A stretch of DNA of 53,437 bases, taken from Eubacterium sp. (lineage in GTDB: Bacteria > Bacillota > Clostridia > Lachnospirales > Lachnospiraceae). The notes beneath the pieces were generated by a model. That model made no database searches and was not told where the DNA came from. It saw only the letters and a program-made list of their open reading frames with translations. The stretch lies in the NCBI GenBank assembly GCA_017437905.1, contig JAFRWY010000027.1:1-53437 (forward strand), in the 5' to 3' direction. Made by a program: the position numbers and the translations under genes. Positions within the stretch are counted from its first letter, which is position 1; every line of letters begins with the position of its first letter. This document shows, piece after piece, positions 36,372-44,793 of the stretch.

Positions 36372-37337
36372 TTAATTGTCGGAAGTAAGCATCCTGTTAT
36401 TCAATATGATATCGATCAGTTCTTCATCCCCGGGATGCACGCTTCGGTCAAGCCAGATCACGTCTCTTTCCCGGCGAAACCAGGTTAGCTGCCGCTTCGC
36501 AAAATGCCTGGTATTCTTCTTCAGTGTTTCGACGGCCGTGTCGTAATCGGTGATTCCCTCCAGATAGTCCAGGATTTCCTTATATCCGATGCCCTGCATG
36601 GAGATGTGCTGCCGCGTCAGTCCTTCTCCTGCCAGCCGCTTCACCTCCTCCACCAGCCCTTCCTCCAGCATAAGATCCACTCTTAAACCGATCCGTTCGT
36701 AAAGTTTCGCCCGGTCGTCCGTCAGCACGTAGTATCTGCTGTCGTAGGCGGATTCCTTCTTTCGTTCCGATGCATTATGCTCTGAGATCCGGGTTCCGTG
36801 CAATCGGTAGAATTCCACTGCCCGGATCACCCGCTTTAGATTATTGGGATGCACGGTAAGCAGCGTATCCGGATCCACCCGGCGAAGCTCCTCCACCAGG
36901 GCGTTTTTTCCTTCCTCCGTCTCCGCCTGTTTTTCCAGTTCCTTCCGGAGGCTGCTGTCCTCTTCCTCCGTGAAATCAATATCATAGAGAAGTGCCTGGA
37001 TATAGAATCCTGTGCCTCCCACAAGGATTGGCATATGTCCTCTCTCCCGGATTTCCCGGATCGCCTGCCGCGCCAGCTGCTGAAACTGGACCACGTCAAA
37101 AGCATCCTTCGGATCCAGAATATCGATCAGATGGTGGGGTACGCCCTGCATTTCCTCCGGACGGATCTTCGCCGTTCCGATGTCCATTCCCCGGTACACC
37201 TGCATGGAATCTGCGGAAATGATCTCGCCATTCAACTGTTTTGCCAGTTCGATGGACAGCCCGGTCTTTCCCACCGCCGTGGGGCCGGTCAGTATGATGA
37301 GAGGCTGTTTTTCATTTGTCCGGTGCTGTTCCGTCAT
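36372..37337 (-). CDS. miaA: tRNA dimethylallyltransferase MiaA
   Basis: The 321-aa enzyme adds a dimethylallyl group to A37 of tRNAs that read codons beginning with U. P-loop G18-PTAVGKT25, then EIISADSMQVYRGMDIGTAK (substrate-binding DSxQVYR motif), GGTGFYIQALLYDIDF and HFAKRQLTWFRRE near the end. Length normal (about 300-320). It starts 19 nt after the mutL stop; miaB, which acts next on the same base, lies upstream at 42437, so the pair brackets mutS-mutL. Confidence 0.97.
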   Translation of the reverse strand: MTEQHRTNEKQPLIILTGPTAVGKTGLSIELAKQLNGEIISADSMQVYRGMDIGTAKIRPEEMQGVPHHLIDILDPKDAFDVVQFQQLARQAIREIRERGHMPILVGGTGFYIQALLYDIDFTEEEDSSLRKELEKQAETEEGKNALVEELRRVDPDTLLTVHPNNLKRVIRAVEFYRLHGTRISEHNASERKKESAYDSRYYVLTDDRAKLYERIGLRVDLMLEEGLVEEVKRLAGEGLTRQHISMQGIGYKEILDYLEGITDYDTAVETLKKNTRHFAKRQLTWFRRERDVIWLDRSVHPGDEELIDIILNNRMLTSDN

Positions 37338-37356
37338 TTCATTCTCCGTAAATGAT

Positions 37357-39540
37357 CTACTCCACGATCCTCCGGAAGCGTTTATCCATCTCCTCCTTTG
37401 AGATCCGGATGATGGTGGGTCTTCCGTGTGGACAGGTGTAAGGATTCTCCAGGGTGAGAAGCTCCCGGAGCAGCTGCTCCACCTCCGGTACCGTGATCCG
37501 CTGATTGCCCTTGATGGCGCTCTTACATCCCATGGTTGCCAGCTTATGGACGAAGATATCCTCTGTTACACCCGAAATGCCCGAAGCAAGATAGGCCGCA
37601 AATTCGAGAAATACGTCCTCTCCGGATAAGCCCAGCAGATTCGCCGGAAGGGCAGACAGCTTCACTTCATTTCCTCCGAAATCCGAAAGTTCGAAACCAG
37701 CCTTCTCAAAGAGTTCCTGCGCCTGCATCACTGCCTGTTTGTCGCTGCCGGAAAGGGTTATGATCTTCGGCGGATAGATCTGCTGGCTGTGAATGGTGCG
37801 GGTCTTAAACTCCGCAAGAAACCGTTCATAATTCACTTTCTCATGGGCCGCATGCTGATCCATGTAGTAAAGATTATCTCTGTACTGTGTGATCCAGTAG
37901 GTGTTGAATATCTGTCCGATCACCCGGATATCCGGCGCTGCCTGTTCGGAAAGGTACTCCGTATCCGTAAGGCTGGCCTGCTCATATTTTTCCTGTTTCC
38001 TTTGCTCCGCGGCCTTTCGTTCTTCTTCCCCGGCATTTTCCGCAGCAAAGTCTGCTGCTTCTCTTTCCTTCAGCTTATCACGGAATTCCTTCGGCATCAG
38101 TGCCTCCAGGATGCTGTAGGAATCACTGCCTTTCTTCGAGGGTCGGGAGGAAGATCCGTAACCCGCCGAGGTGGAAGCCTTCGTATAACCGGAGGGTTCA
38201 CGAACAACGGATGCGGATGAGGCGGACGGCGTTTGCGACATCCCTGCTGCCGGTTCCGGCGATGGCTGCATCGCTGCTGCAGATCCCGCCACAGAGTTCT
38301 CTGAATGTCCTGCTACCGGTGTTACTGCAGGCCCTGTCACAGGTTTAGATGCCGGTCCTGCCGCCGGTGTCTCTATTGATCCGGTGGGCGGAAATACTGT
38401 CGGTCCGTTCATCGCTTTACCAGCCGGTCCTGCCATCGGTGTCCGGGGCGGTTGTGCCGGCTGCTTTCCGTAGGGCACATTGTCCCGGAGAAGTTCCGGA
38501 TTTCCACGGTAATTCTTCTCTCTCGTTCCGTAATCCGCAGCCACATCCGGGATCAAGGTCTTCTCCGACAGGGCATCCTGTACCGCATGGAACACCGAAG
38601 AGAAAAGCTCCTTCTCTCTTTGATACTTGAATTCCCTTTTGGTGGGATGCACATTTACATCGCATTCCTCCTTCGGAAGTTCCAGAAAGAGGACCGTGAA
38701 GGGAAAACGGTGCTGCATGATATAGGTTTTATACGCTTCCTCGATGGCCCGGTTCACAATCTGGGATTTGATAAATCTTCCGTTTACGAAATAGTTTTCA
38801 AAACTCCGGTTGCCCCTGGCCAGAAAGGGTTTTCCGACAAAGCCTGTGACCCGGATCCCGTCGGACTCATAATCCACGGGAAGCAGGGCCGAGGTGATAT
38901 CCCTTCCGTACAGCGTATATATCGTATCCTTCAGCTTTCCGTTGCCGCTGGTATCCACGATGGTCTTTCCGTTGCTGATCAGTGTGATGGATACCTCCGG
39001 ATGAGACAGAGCGATATGGGACACCAGATCACTGATGTAAGAACCCTCGGTCATATTCGTTTTAAGGAATTTCAGACGTGCAGGGGTATTATAGAAAATG
39101 TTCCTGCACAGGATCGTGGTCCCGTCCGGCGCACCGATTTCCTTACATTCCACCTCGGTGCCGCCATGGATCACATATTTGATCCCGGTCAGAGCCTCCG
39201 GTGTCTTGGTGATCATTTCCGTCTGTGTCACCGCGGAAATGGTGGAGAGAGCCTCCCCCCGGAAACCCAGGGTTCCGATCCCCACAAGATCCTCCGCCGA
39301 CTCCAGTTTGGAGGTGGCATGCCGAAGAAACGCCTTTTTGATCTCTTCCGCCGGAATCCCTCCGCCGTTGTCCGTAACCCGGATCATCGTAGTCCCTCCG
39401 TCCCTGACTTCCACCGTAACGCGGCTGGCTCCGGCATCGATGGAATTCTCCACCAGTTCCTTCACCACGGAAGCAGGACGTTCGATCACCTCACCTGCGG
39501 CGATCTTATCTATGGTTTTCTGATCTAATACATGGATCAT
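37357..39540 (-). CDS. mutL: DNA mismatch repair protein MutL (endonuclease type)
   Basis: The 727-aa protein has an N-terminal GHKL ATPase (residues 1-330) with ELVENSIDAGA, DNGGGI and GFRGEALSTIS. A low-complexity Pro/Ala/Gly linker at about 360-470 contains TGP/AGP repeats. The C-terminal domain contains DQHAAHEKVNYE, matching the metal motif DQHA-x2-E-x4-E, and CPHGRPT, so it is predicted to nick DNA as in bacteria lacking MutH. The stop codon is TAG. The gene follows mutS by 62 nt. Confidence 0.97.
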   Translation of the reverse strand: MIHVLDQKTIDKIAAGEVIERPASVVKELVENSIDAGASRVTVEVRDGGTTMIRVTDNGGGIPAEEIKKAFLRHATSKLESAEDLVGIGTLGFRGEALSTISAVTQTEMITKTPEALTGIKYVIHGGTEVECKEIGAPDGTTILCRNIFYNTPARLKFLKTNMTEGSYISDLVSHIALSHPEVSITLISNGKTIVDTSGNGKLKDTIYTLYGRDITSALLPVDYESDGIRVTGFVGKPFLARGNRSFENYFVNGRFIKSQIVNRAIEEAYKTYIMQHRFPFTVLFLELPKEECDVNVHPTKREFKYQREKELFSSVFHAVQDALSEKTLIPDVAADYGTREKNYRGNPELLRDNVPYGKQPAQPPRTPMAGPAGKAMNGPTVFPPTGSIETPAAGPASKPVTGPAVTPVAGHSENSVAGSAAAMQPSPEPAAGMSQTPSASSASVVREPSGYTKASTSAGYGSSSRPSKKGSDSYSILEALMPKEFRDKLKEREAADFAAENAGEEERKAAEQRKQEKYEQASLTDTEYLSEQAAPDIRVIGQIFNTYWITQYRDNLYYMDQHAAHEKVNYERFLAEFKTRTIHSQQIYPPKIITLSGSDKQAVMQAQELFEKAGFELSDFGGNEVKLSALPANLLGLSGEDVFLEFAAYLASGISGVTEDIFVHKLATMGCKSAIKGNQRITVPEVEQLLRELLTLENPYTCPHGRPTIIRISKEEMDKRFRRIVE

Positions 39541-39602
39541 TTCCGGATCCTTTCTAAATCTTCATTCTCTTTTTTAGACTCCTGCCCGGTTCAGGCATTC
39601 AT

Positions 39603-42431
39603 CTACAGTTTCTCCTTCAGCTGAAGCAGGGTCAGGAGTGCCGCGATGGGTGTCATGGCATTGGGATCCAGATCCCGAAGTTCCGATAGTACCTCGCGCT
39701 CCTTTTTGGTGCAGGATTCCTTCCCGCGGGAACGTAGTGTCTCCCTGTCCGATTCCTCCTCATTTTGGGGTGCAGTACCCGCACTTCCTTCCTGATATTC
39801 CGGTACTGTCCGGCCACTTCCTTCCGGCTCGTCCGAACGGCTGCCGTCAGCCCGTTCCCCGCGAACCGTAAGATACCTGATATTTCCTGTCAGATCCTCC
39901 TCTGCCAGAAGCTCGGCGATCACCCGGGCCCGGTTCGTAACCGCTGCCGGTACACCTGCCAGCTGCGCAACCTCGATACCGTAGGAACGGTCCGCTCCCC
40001 CGGGAATGATCTTCCGGAGAAAGGCAATCCCGTCGGAGGTCTGCCGGATGGCGATACAGAAGTTCTGCACGCCCGAAAGTTTACCTTCCAGTTCCGTCAG
40101 TTCATGATAATGGGTTGCAAAAAGCGTCTTCGCACCCAGGATCTTCGGATCGGCAATGTATTCCACCACCGCCCAGGCGATGGAGAGTCCGTCAAATGTG
40201 GAGGTTCCTCGTCCGATCTCATCCAGGATGATCAGGGAATTCCGTGTTGCATTCCGTAAAATGGATGCAACTTCGCTCATTTCCACCATAAAGGTGGACT
40301 GTCCCTGTGCCAGGTCATCGCTGGCGCCCACGCGGGTAAAGATCCGGTCGGAGATGCAAAGATCCGCCTGATCCGCAGGCACGTAGCTTCCTACCTGTGC
40401 CATCAGGGCGATCAGGGCCACCTGTCGCATATAGGTGGACTTACCGGCCATGTTCGGGCCTGTGATAATAGCGATCCGGTTATCCGTAAGATCCAGTTTC
40501 GTATCATTCGGCACGAAGGAATCGTCCGCCAATACACGTTCCACCACAGGATGCCGTCCACCGACGATACGGATCCGGTCTTCTTCATTGATATTCGGCC
40601 GTACATAATGATATTTCACTGCCGCAACGGACAGGGATGCCAGTGCATCCAGCTCCGCCACCACATCCGCCATATGCTGTACCCGGCGCACCTCGGAAGC
40701 CAGACGGTCCCTTAGGTTTACATAGAGCTCATACTCCAGGGCAAAGAGCCGGTCCTCCGCGTTAAGGATCACGTCCGAAAGCTCGTTCAGTTCATTTGTG
40801 GTAAACCGTTCCGCATTTGTAAGCGTCTGCTTCCGGATAAAGTATTCCGGCACCTGATCCTTGAAGGAATTGGTCACCTCCAGATAATAACCGAAGACCT
40901 TATTGTATTTGACACGAAGGTTCCGGATACCGGTGGCGTTCTTCTCCTTCTCTTCCAGCTCGGCAAGCAGCTGCTTGGAATTGGCCTTTTTATCTTTGAA
41001 ATCATCGATCTCGGCGCTGTAGCCGGGCCGGAAGATCCCGCCCTCCTTAACGGTTATGGGGGCATCCTCATCGATGGACTGTTCCAGCAGATCGAAAAGA
41101 TCCGACAGATCGTCATATCCGTCCCGAAGCCGGCGGAATACCGCAAGATCTCCGGAGCCCTCTATAGCGGATCCGTTTTCCGGGATTTCCCGGTTACCCA
41201 GCAGTTCATCCAGCAGGTTCCTGATATAGGGAAGATACCGGATCGACTGCTTAAATGCCAGCAGGTCTCTCGGATTTGCCGTCCGAAGGGAGATCCTTGT
41301 CATCAGACGCTCCAGATCATAGATCGCGTTCAGGTATTCTCTTAGTTCATCCCGGACGATCATCTGTCCGGACAGTGCTTCTACCGCATCCAGACGGTCC
41401 TCGATGGCCCTTTTCTGCAGCAGCGGCTGTTCCAGCCAGTTACGGAGCTTTCTTGCTCCCATGGCCGTTTTCGTATGATCCAGCACCCAGAGCAGGGAAC
41501 CCCGCTTCTGCTTCTCCCGCATGGTCTCACAGAGTTCCAGGTTCCTGCGGGTGGAAGAATCAAGCACCATGTACTGATCCGTAAAATACAGCTGCAGATG
41601 ATTGATCTGTCCTGTCTCGGTCATCTGCGTATCCGCGATATACTGCAGAAGCGCTCCCGCGGCCACCACGGTCTCGGGATAATCATGCAGTCCCAGTCCC
41701 TCCACGGACATTACGGAGAACTGCCTGAGGAGACTGTCCCTGGAAGACTGATATTCAAAATAATGATTCGGCGCTTTCGTCTCGGTGATATGCAGCCGGA
41801 TCGCGATCTCATCCATTACCCGGAGACCTTCCACCGGAACGCTGTCCGGATGAAGAACCGTCTCATCCGCATCCTTCGGCGGATACAGCGCTGCCGGAAG
41901 GATCAGTTCACTGGGTTCGTATTTTATGATCTCGTCGCAGACCTTGTTCCACTGATCCACACGGGTGCAGAGAAATGCGCCTGTAGTGATATCCGTAACA
42001 GCGATGCCGTAAAGTCCCCGGTTCTCCGAAAGGCACATCATGTAATGATTCTTCCCTTCCTCCAGAGACTGCTCCGCCATATTTGTTCCGGGAGTCACGA
42101 TACGGATCACCTTTCGTTCCACGAGCCCCTTCGCCAGCTTCGGATCCTCCACCTGCTCACAGATCGCCACCCGGTACCCCTTATCGATCAACCGTGTGAT
42201 ATAGGTATCCGCAGCATGGAAAGGAACCCCGCACATGGGGGCACGCTCTTCCAGTCCGCAGTCCTTCCCTGTAAGTGTCAGCTCCAGTTCCCGCGATACC
42301 AGTTCCGCATCGTCAAAAAACATTTCATAGAAATCTCCCAGACGGTAGAACAGGATGGCTTCACCCACCTCTTCCTTGGTTTTCAGATAATGCTGCATCA
42401 TGGGAGACAGTTTTGTTTTGTCAATAACCAC
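39603..42431 (-). CDS. mutS: DNA mismatch repair protein MutS
   Basis: The 942-aa mismatch-recognition ATPase has the FYEMFFDDA mismatch-binding Phe-x-Glu motif near residue 34, the core and clamp domains, and the ABC-type ATPase with Walker A G658-PNMAGKST, DEIGRGTSTFDGLS and ATHYHEL. A charged, low-complexity segment near 850-905 separates the ATPase from a short C-terminal helix. Start: GTG at 42429-42431, 5 nt after the miaB stop; an ATG about ten codons later (MMQHYLKTKEE) is a possible alternative because neither has a clear ribosome site. Stop TAG. Confidence 0.96.
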   Translation of the reverse strand: MVIDKTKLSPMMQHYLKTKEEVGEAILFYRLGDFYEMFFDDAELVSRELELTLTGKDCGLEERAPMCGVPFHAADTYITRLIDKGYRVAICEQVEDPKLAKGLVERKVIRIVTPGTNMAEQSLEEGKNHYMMCLSENRGLYGIAVTDITTGAFLCTRVDQWNKVCDEIIKYEPSELILPAALYPPKDADETVLHPDSVPVEGLRVMDEIAIRLHITETKAPNHYFEYQSSRDSLLRQFSVMSVEGLGLHDYPETVVAAGALLQYIADTQMTETGQINHLQLYFTDQYMVLDSSTRRNLELCETMREKQKRGSLLWVLDHTKTAMGARKLRNWLEQPLLQKRAIEDRLDAVEALSGQMIVRDELREYLNAIYDLERLMTRISLRTANPRDLLAFKQSIRYLPYIRNLLDELLGNREIPENGSAIEGSGDLAVFRRLRDGYDDLSDLFDLLEQSIDEDAPITVKEGGIFRPGYSAEIDDFKDKKANSKQLLAELEEKEKNATGIRNLRVKYNKVFGYYLEVTNSFKDQVPEYFIRKQTLTNAERFTTNELNELSDVILNAEDRLFALEYELYVNLRDRLASEVRRVQHMADVVAELDALASLSVAAVKYHYVRPNINEEDRIRIVGGRHPVVERVLADDSFVPNDTKLDLTDNRIAIITGPNMAGKSTYMRQVALIALMAQVGSYVPADQADLCISDRIFTRVGASDDLAQGQSTFMVEMSEVASILRNATRNSLIILDEIGRGTSTFDGLSIAWAVVEYIADPKILGAKTLFATHYHELTELEGKLSGVQNFCIAIRQTSDGIAFLRKIIPGGADRSYGIEVAQLAGVPAAVTNRARVIAELLAEEDLTGNIRYLTVRGERADGSRSDEPEGSGRTVPEYQEGSAGTAPQNEEESDRETLRSRGKESCTKKEREVLSELRDLDPNAMTPIAALLTLLQLKEKL

Positions 42432-42436
42432 CGTTG

Positions 42437-43927
42437 TTACTCGCTTTCATTTTCAATATACTCACCGGAATAATAGAAACCATGTGCCTTTGTGAGTTTC
42501 ACCCGTACCAGCTTACCGATCAGGGAATCCTCTCCCGGGAAATGAACCACCATATTGCTCTCCAGTCGTCCTGTCAGAAGTTCGGGATTCGATTCATTTC
42601 TCTCTTCCACCAGCACCGTTACGGTCTGCCCCTCAAAACGAAGACACCGTTCGTGGGCTCCCTCCATAACCACCTTCAGCAGACGGTCGAACCGGTCCTT
42701 TACCACATCCGCCGGCACCTGTTCCATGCCGGCGGCGGGAGTCCCCGTCCTTCGACTGTAGATAAATGTAAAGGCCTGATCGTACTTTGCCTTCCTTACC
42801 ACATCCAGAGTGTCCTGAATATCCTCTTCGGTCTCTCCCGGGAATCCGACCATGATATCCGTGGTGATGGAAATGTCGGGGATCGCAGCCCTGATCTTAT
42901 CAACCAGCGCAAGATACTGTTCCTTGGTATAATGACGGTTCATCCTGCGAAGGATCTCACTGGAACCGGACTGCACCGGCAGGTGAATATGTCTGCAGAC
43001 CTTCGGATTCCTGACGATCACTTCGATCAGCCGGTCCGACAGATCCTTCGGATGCGGTGTCATGAAACGAACCCGGGCAAGTCCCGGTACCTTGCACACA
43101 TCCTCCAGAAGCTCCGGGAAACCGTAATCCGGATTGGCTGAAATGATACTGCTTTCTTCCATGAAGTTGGTTCCGTAGGAATTTACATTCTGACCGAGGA
43201 GCATGATTTCCTTTACCCCATCGGCCACAAGCTCCCGTACATCCTGCAGGATATCCTCCGGTGTCCGGCTGCGTTCCCGTCCGCGGACATAGGGAACGAT
43301 ACAATAGGTGCAGAAGTTGTTGCAGCCGTACATGATATTCACACCGGATTTGAATGGGTATTTCCGCTTTGCACCCTTGATCTCCACATGTTCCTTCGGT
43401 TCGGGAAGGACTTCGATCATCCGTTTATTCTCATGAAGACGGGCAAAAAGGATCTCCGGAAGCCGGTGCAGGTTGTAGGTGCCGAACACGAAATCCACGA
43501 AGGAATAGCTTTTCCTGATTTTTTCAACCACATGGGCTTCCTGCATCATACAGCCGCAGAGACCGATCATGAAATGCGGATTCTCCTTCTTTCTCGGTTT
43601 CAGCTGTCCCAGATGCCCGTAAAGCTTCTGATTTGCATTCTCCCGCACCGTACAGGTGTTGAAGATCACAAGGTCCGCGTCGTGTTCCGGAGCCTCTGCA
43701 TAGCCGATCCGCTCCAGAAGACCACGCAGGCGGTCGGAATCATGGGCATTCATCTGACAGCCGAAGGTAACGACCGCGTAGGTAAGCTGTCTTCCCTCGG
43801 CACGATTTGCCTCGATATAGTTGTTGCAAAGCCGGAGGAAGAATTCCTGTCGTTCCGGTTCCTGTATCGGAACCGTGTCGTCCACGCGGTACTCCTCCGG
43901 AATATTACTGATAATTCTCTGATCCAT
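42437..43927 (-). CDS. miaB: tRNA methylthiotransferase MiaB
   Basis: The 496-aa radical-SAM enzyme adds a methylthio group to i6A37 of tRNA. Three-part structure: an N-terminal UPF0004 domain with TFGCQMNAHDSDRL and further Cys residues for the auxiliary cluster, the radical-SAM CxxxCxxC in GCNNFCTYCIV (about residue 210-220), and a C-terminal TRAM domain. It is the first gene of a miaB-mutS-mutL-miaA unit. Confidence 0.97.
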   Translation of the reverse strand: MDQRIISNIPEEYRVDDTVPIQEPERQEFFLRLCNNYIEANRAEGRQLTYAVVTFGCQMNAHDSDRLRGLLERIGYAEAPEHDADLVIFNTCTVRENANQKLYGHLGQLKPRKKENPHFMIGLCGCMMQEAHVVEKIRKSYSFVDFVFGTYNLHRLPEILFARLHENKRMIEVLPEPKEHVEIKGAKRKYPFKSGVNIMYGCNNFCTYCIVPYVRGRERSRTPEDILQDVRELVADGVKEIMLLGQNVNSYGTNFMEESSIISANPDYGFPELLEDVCKVPGLARVRFMTPHPKDLSDRLIEVIVRNPKVCRHIHLPVQSGSSEILRRMNRHYTKEQYLALVDKIRAAIPDISITTDIMVGFPGETEEDIQDTLDVVRKAKYDQAFTFIYSRRTGTPAAGMEQVPADVVKDRFDRLLKVVMEGAHERCLRFEGQTVTVLVEERNESNPELLTGRLESNMVVHFPGEDSLIGKLVRVKLTKAHGFYYSGEYIENESE

Positions 43928-44025
43928 AATCCAATAATCTCACTATCTAAAAGATGCACATAAAAAACCACATTGCATTATAGCACAAGAGCCATAAGAA
44001 GACAAAAGAAAAAGACGTATGAAAT

Positions 44026-44066
44026 AATCGAGTAGGAGGGAGTTAATCACTCCCTCCTACTCGATT
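44026..44066. repeat. Perfect 18-bp hairpin, not a normal terminator
   Basis: AATCGAGTAGGAGGGAGT at 44026-44043 pairs perfectly with 44049-44066 around a 5-nt loop, in the 288-bp gap between miaB and the LysM gene. No U-tract follows on either strand. The arms contain GGAGGGAG. The rest of this gap (43928-44025 and 44067-44145) shows no gene or promoter I can support. Confidence 0.7.
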
Positions 44067-44145
44067 AGGATCCTTTGATCGTCATACTCGTGTTATGTAT
44101 TCTTCGAATACTACTCCGTTCATTTTATAAAACACAAGGAAAAAG

Positions 44146-44180
44146 AAATCCTGGCTACACCGGGAATGCAGCCAGGATTT
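44146..44180 (-). terminator. Terminator of the LysM/YneA-like gene
   Basis: On the minus strand AAATCCTGGCT pairs with AGCCAGGATTT around a 13-nt loop and is followed by TTTCTTTTTCC. It lies about 35 bp beyond the stop of the LysM gene. Confidence 0.85.
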
Positions 44181-44215
44181 GAAAAATGAGAAAAAGAAAG
44201 GCGTAAAACGCACAA

Positions 44216-44575
44216 TCAGCGATAAACGGGAACCAGGAGATATCCCCCGGCGGTGATCTGATCACCATACAAACGATTGATGGACTTCACTTCGTCTATA
44301 AACTCTCTTCTGTCATGGTAGGGCTTTCCGTACTCCTCAGCCAGATCCCAGAGAGTATCTCCATCCTGGATCTCAATGCTGGTATACTGCTTCACCTTTA
44401 CTGTAGATGCTTCAACATTTGCAAGATCGGAGTTCTGGCTCATGAGAATGGCAAGGATTCCGAGGATGATAAGAACAACACCCACCGCTACAATGATCCT
44501 GCGATTCTGCAGAACATGATAAATCCTGCTTCTGAAATCGTTATTATATCTCTTACTGATCGTTCTTCCGTACAT
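44216..44575 (-). CDS. YneA-like LysM membrane protein under SOS control
   Basis: The 119-aa protein starts at the ATG at 44573-44575 (MYGRTISKRY), with GAGGTGAT upstream; a longer frame to 44662 overlaps the promoter and is rejected. A single membrane helix at about 26-46 is followed by a LysM peptidoglycan-binding domain (about 68-117, IQDGDTLWDLAEEYG ... GGYLLVPVYR). This layout and length match YneA of Bacillus, the SOS-induced inhibitor of cell division. The promoter carries two LexA boxes, supporting the same role. The lexA gene itself is not adjacent. Confidence 0.88.
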   Translation of the reverse strand: MYGRTISKRYNNDFRSRIYHVLQNRRIIVAVGVVLIILGILAILMSQNSDLANVEASTVKVKQYTSIEIQDGDTLWDLAEEYGKPYHDRREFIDEVKSINRLYGDQITAGGYLLVPVYR

Positions 44576-44588
44576 AACATCACCTCGT

Positions 44589-44602
44589 AAAACGTATGTT
44601 CG
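44589..44602 (-). promoter_or_regulatory. LexA (SOS) box 1, downstream of promoter
   Basis: On the minus strand the sequence is CGAACATACGTTTT, matching 13 of 14 positions of the Gram-positive SOS box CGAACRNRYGTTYC. It lies between the -10 box and the ribosome site of the LysM gene. Confidence 0.78.
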
Positions 44603-44617
44603 ATTTACTGTAATATT

Positions 44618-44646
44618 AATATAACAAACATCCGTTCGAATGTCAA
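44618..44646 (-). promoter_or_regulatory. SigA promoter of the LysM/YneA-like gene
   Basis: On the minus strand TTGACA (44641-44646) is followed by a 17-nt spacer and TATATT (44618-44623). The -35 is perfect and the -10 is near-consensus. A transcript would start near 44611, about 36 nt ahead of the start codon. Confidence 0.85.
44625..44638 (-). promoter_or_regulatory. LexA (SOS) box 2, inside the promoter spacer
   Basis: On the minus strand the sequence is CGAACGGATGTTTG, 13 of 14 to CGAACRNRYGTTYC, and lies wholly between the -35 and -10 boxes. A repressor bound here would block RNA polymerase. A nearby wider inverted pair of TTCGAACA/TGTTCGAA half-sites (44654-44679) does not have LexA spacing. 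Confidence 0.82.
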
Positions 44647-44751
44647 TAGCAAATTCGAACATTTTTCGTTTTGTTCGAACACAAGAGCGAAATGAGTTTT
44701 GTCAGCTAAATATTCCCCGAATCTCGCGAGCAAAACTTAAAAAAACGGAAA

Positions 44752-44787
44752 ACGACCTTCCGGACATGAAAATGTCCGAAAGGTCGT
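44752..44787 (-). terminator. Terminator of the STAS-kinase gene, copy 1 of a repeated hairpin
   Basis: A perfect 16-bp stem (ACGACCTTCCGGACAT on the plus strand) with GAAA loop is followed on the minus strand by TTTCCGTTTTTTT. It begins 6 bp after the stop codon. The core also occurs at 46105-46127 after xylA. Confidence 0.93.
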
Positions 44788-44793
44788 ATCAGA

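Noticed and set aside
38452-39528. Plus-strand open frame of 358 codons opposite mutL
   Set aside because: Antisense frame of a conserved repair gene; no domain recognised.
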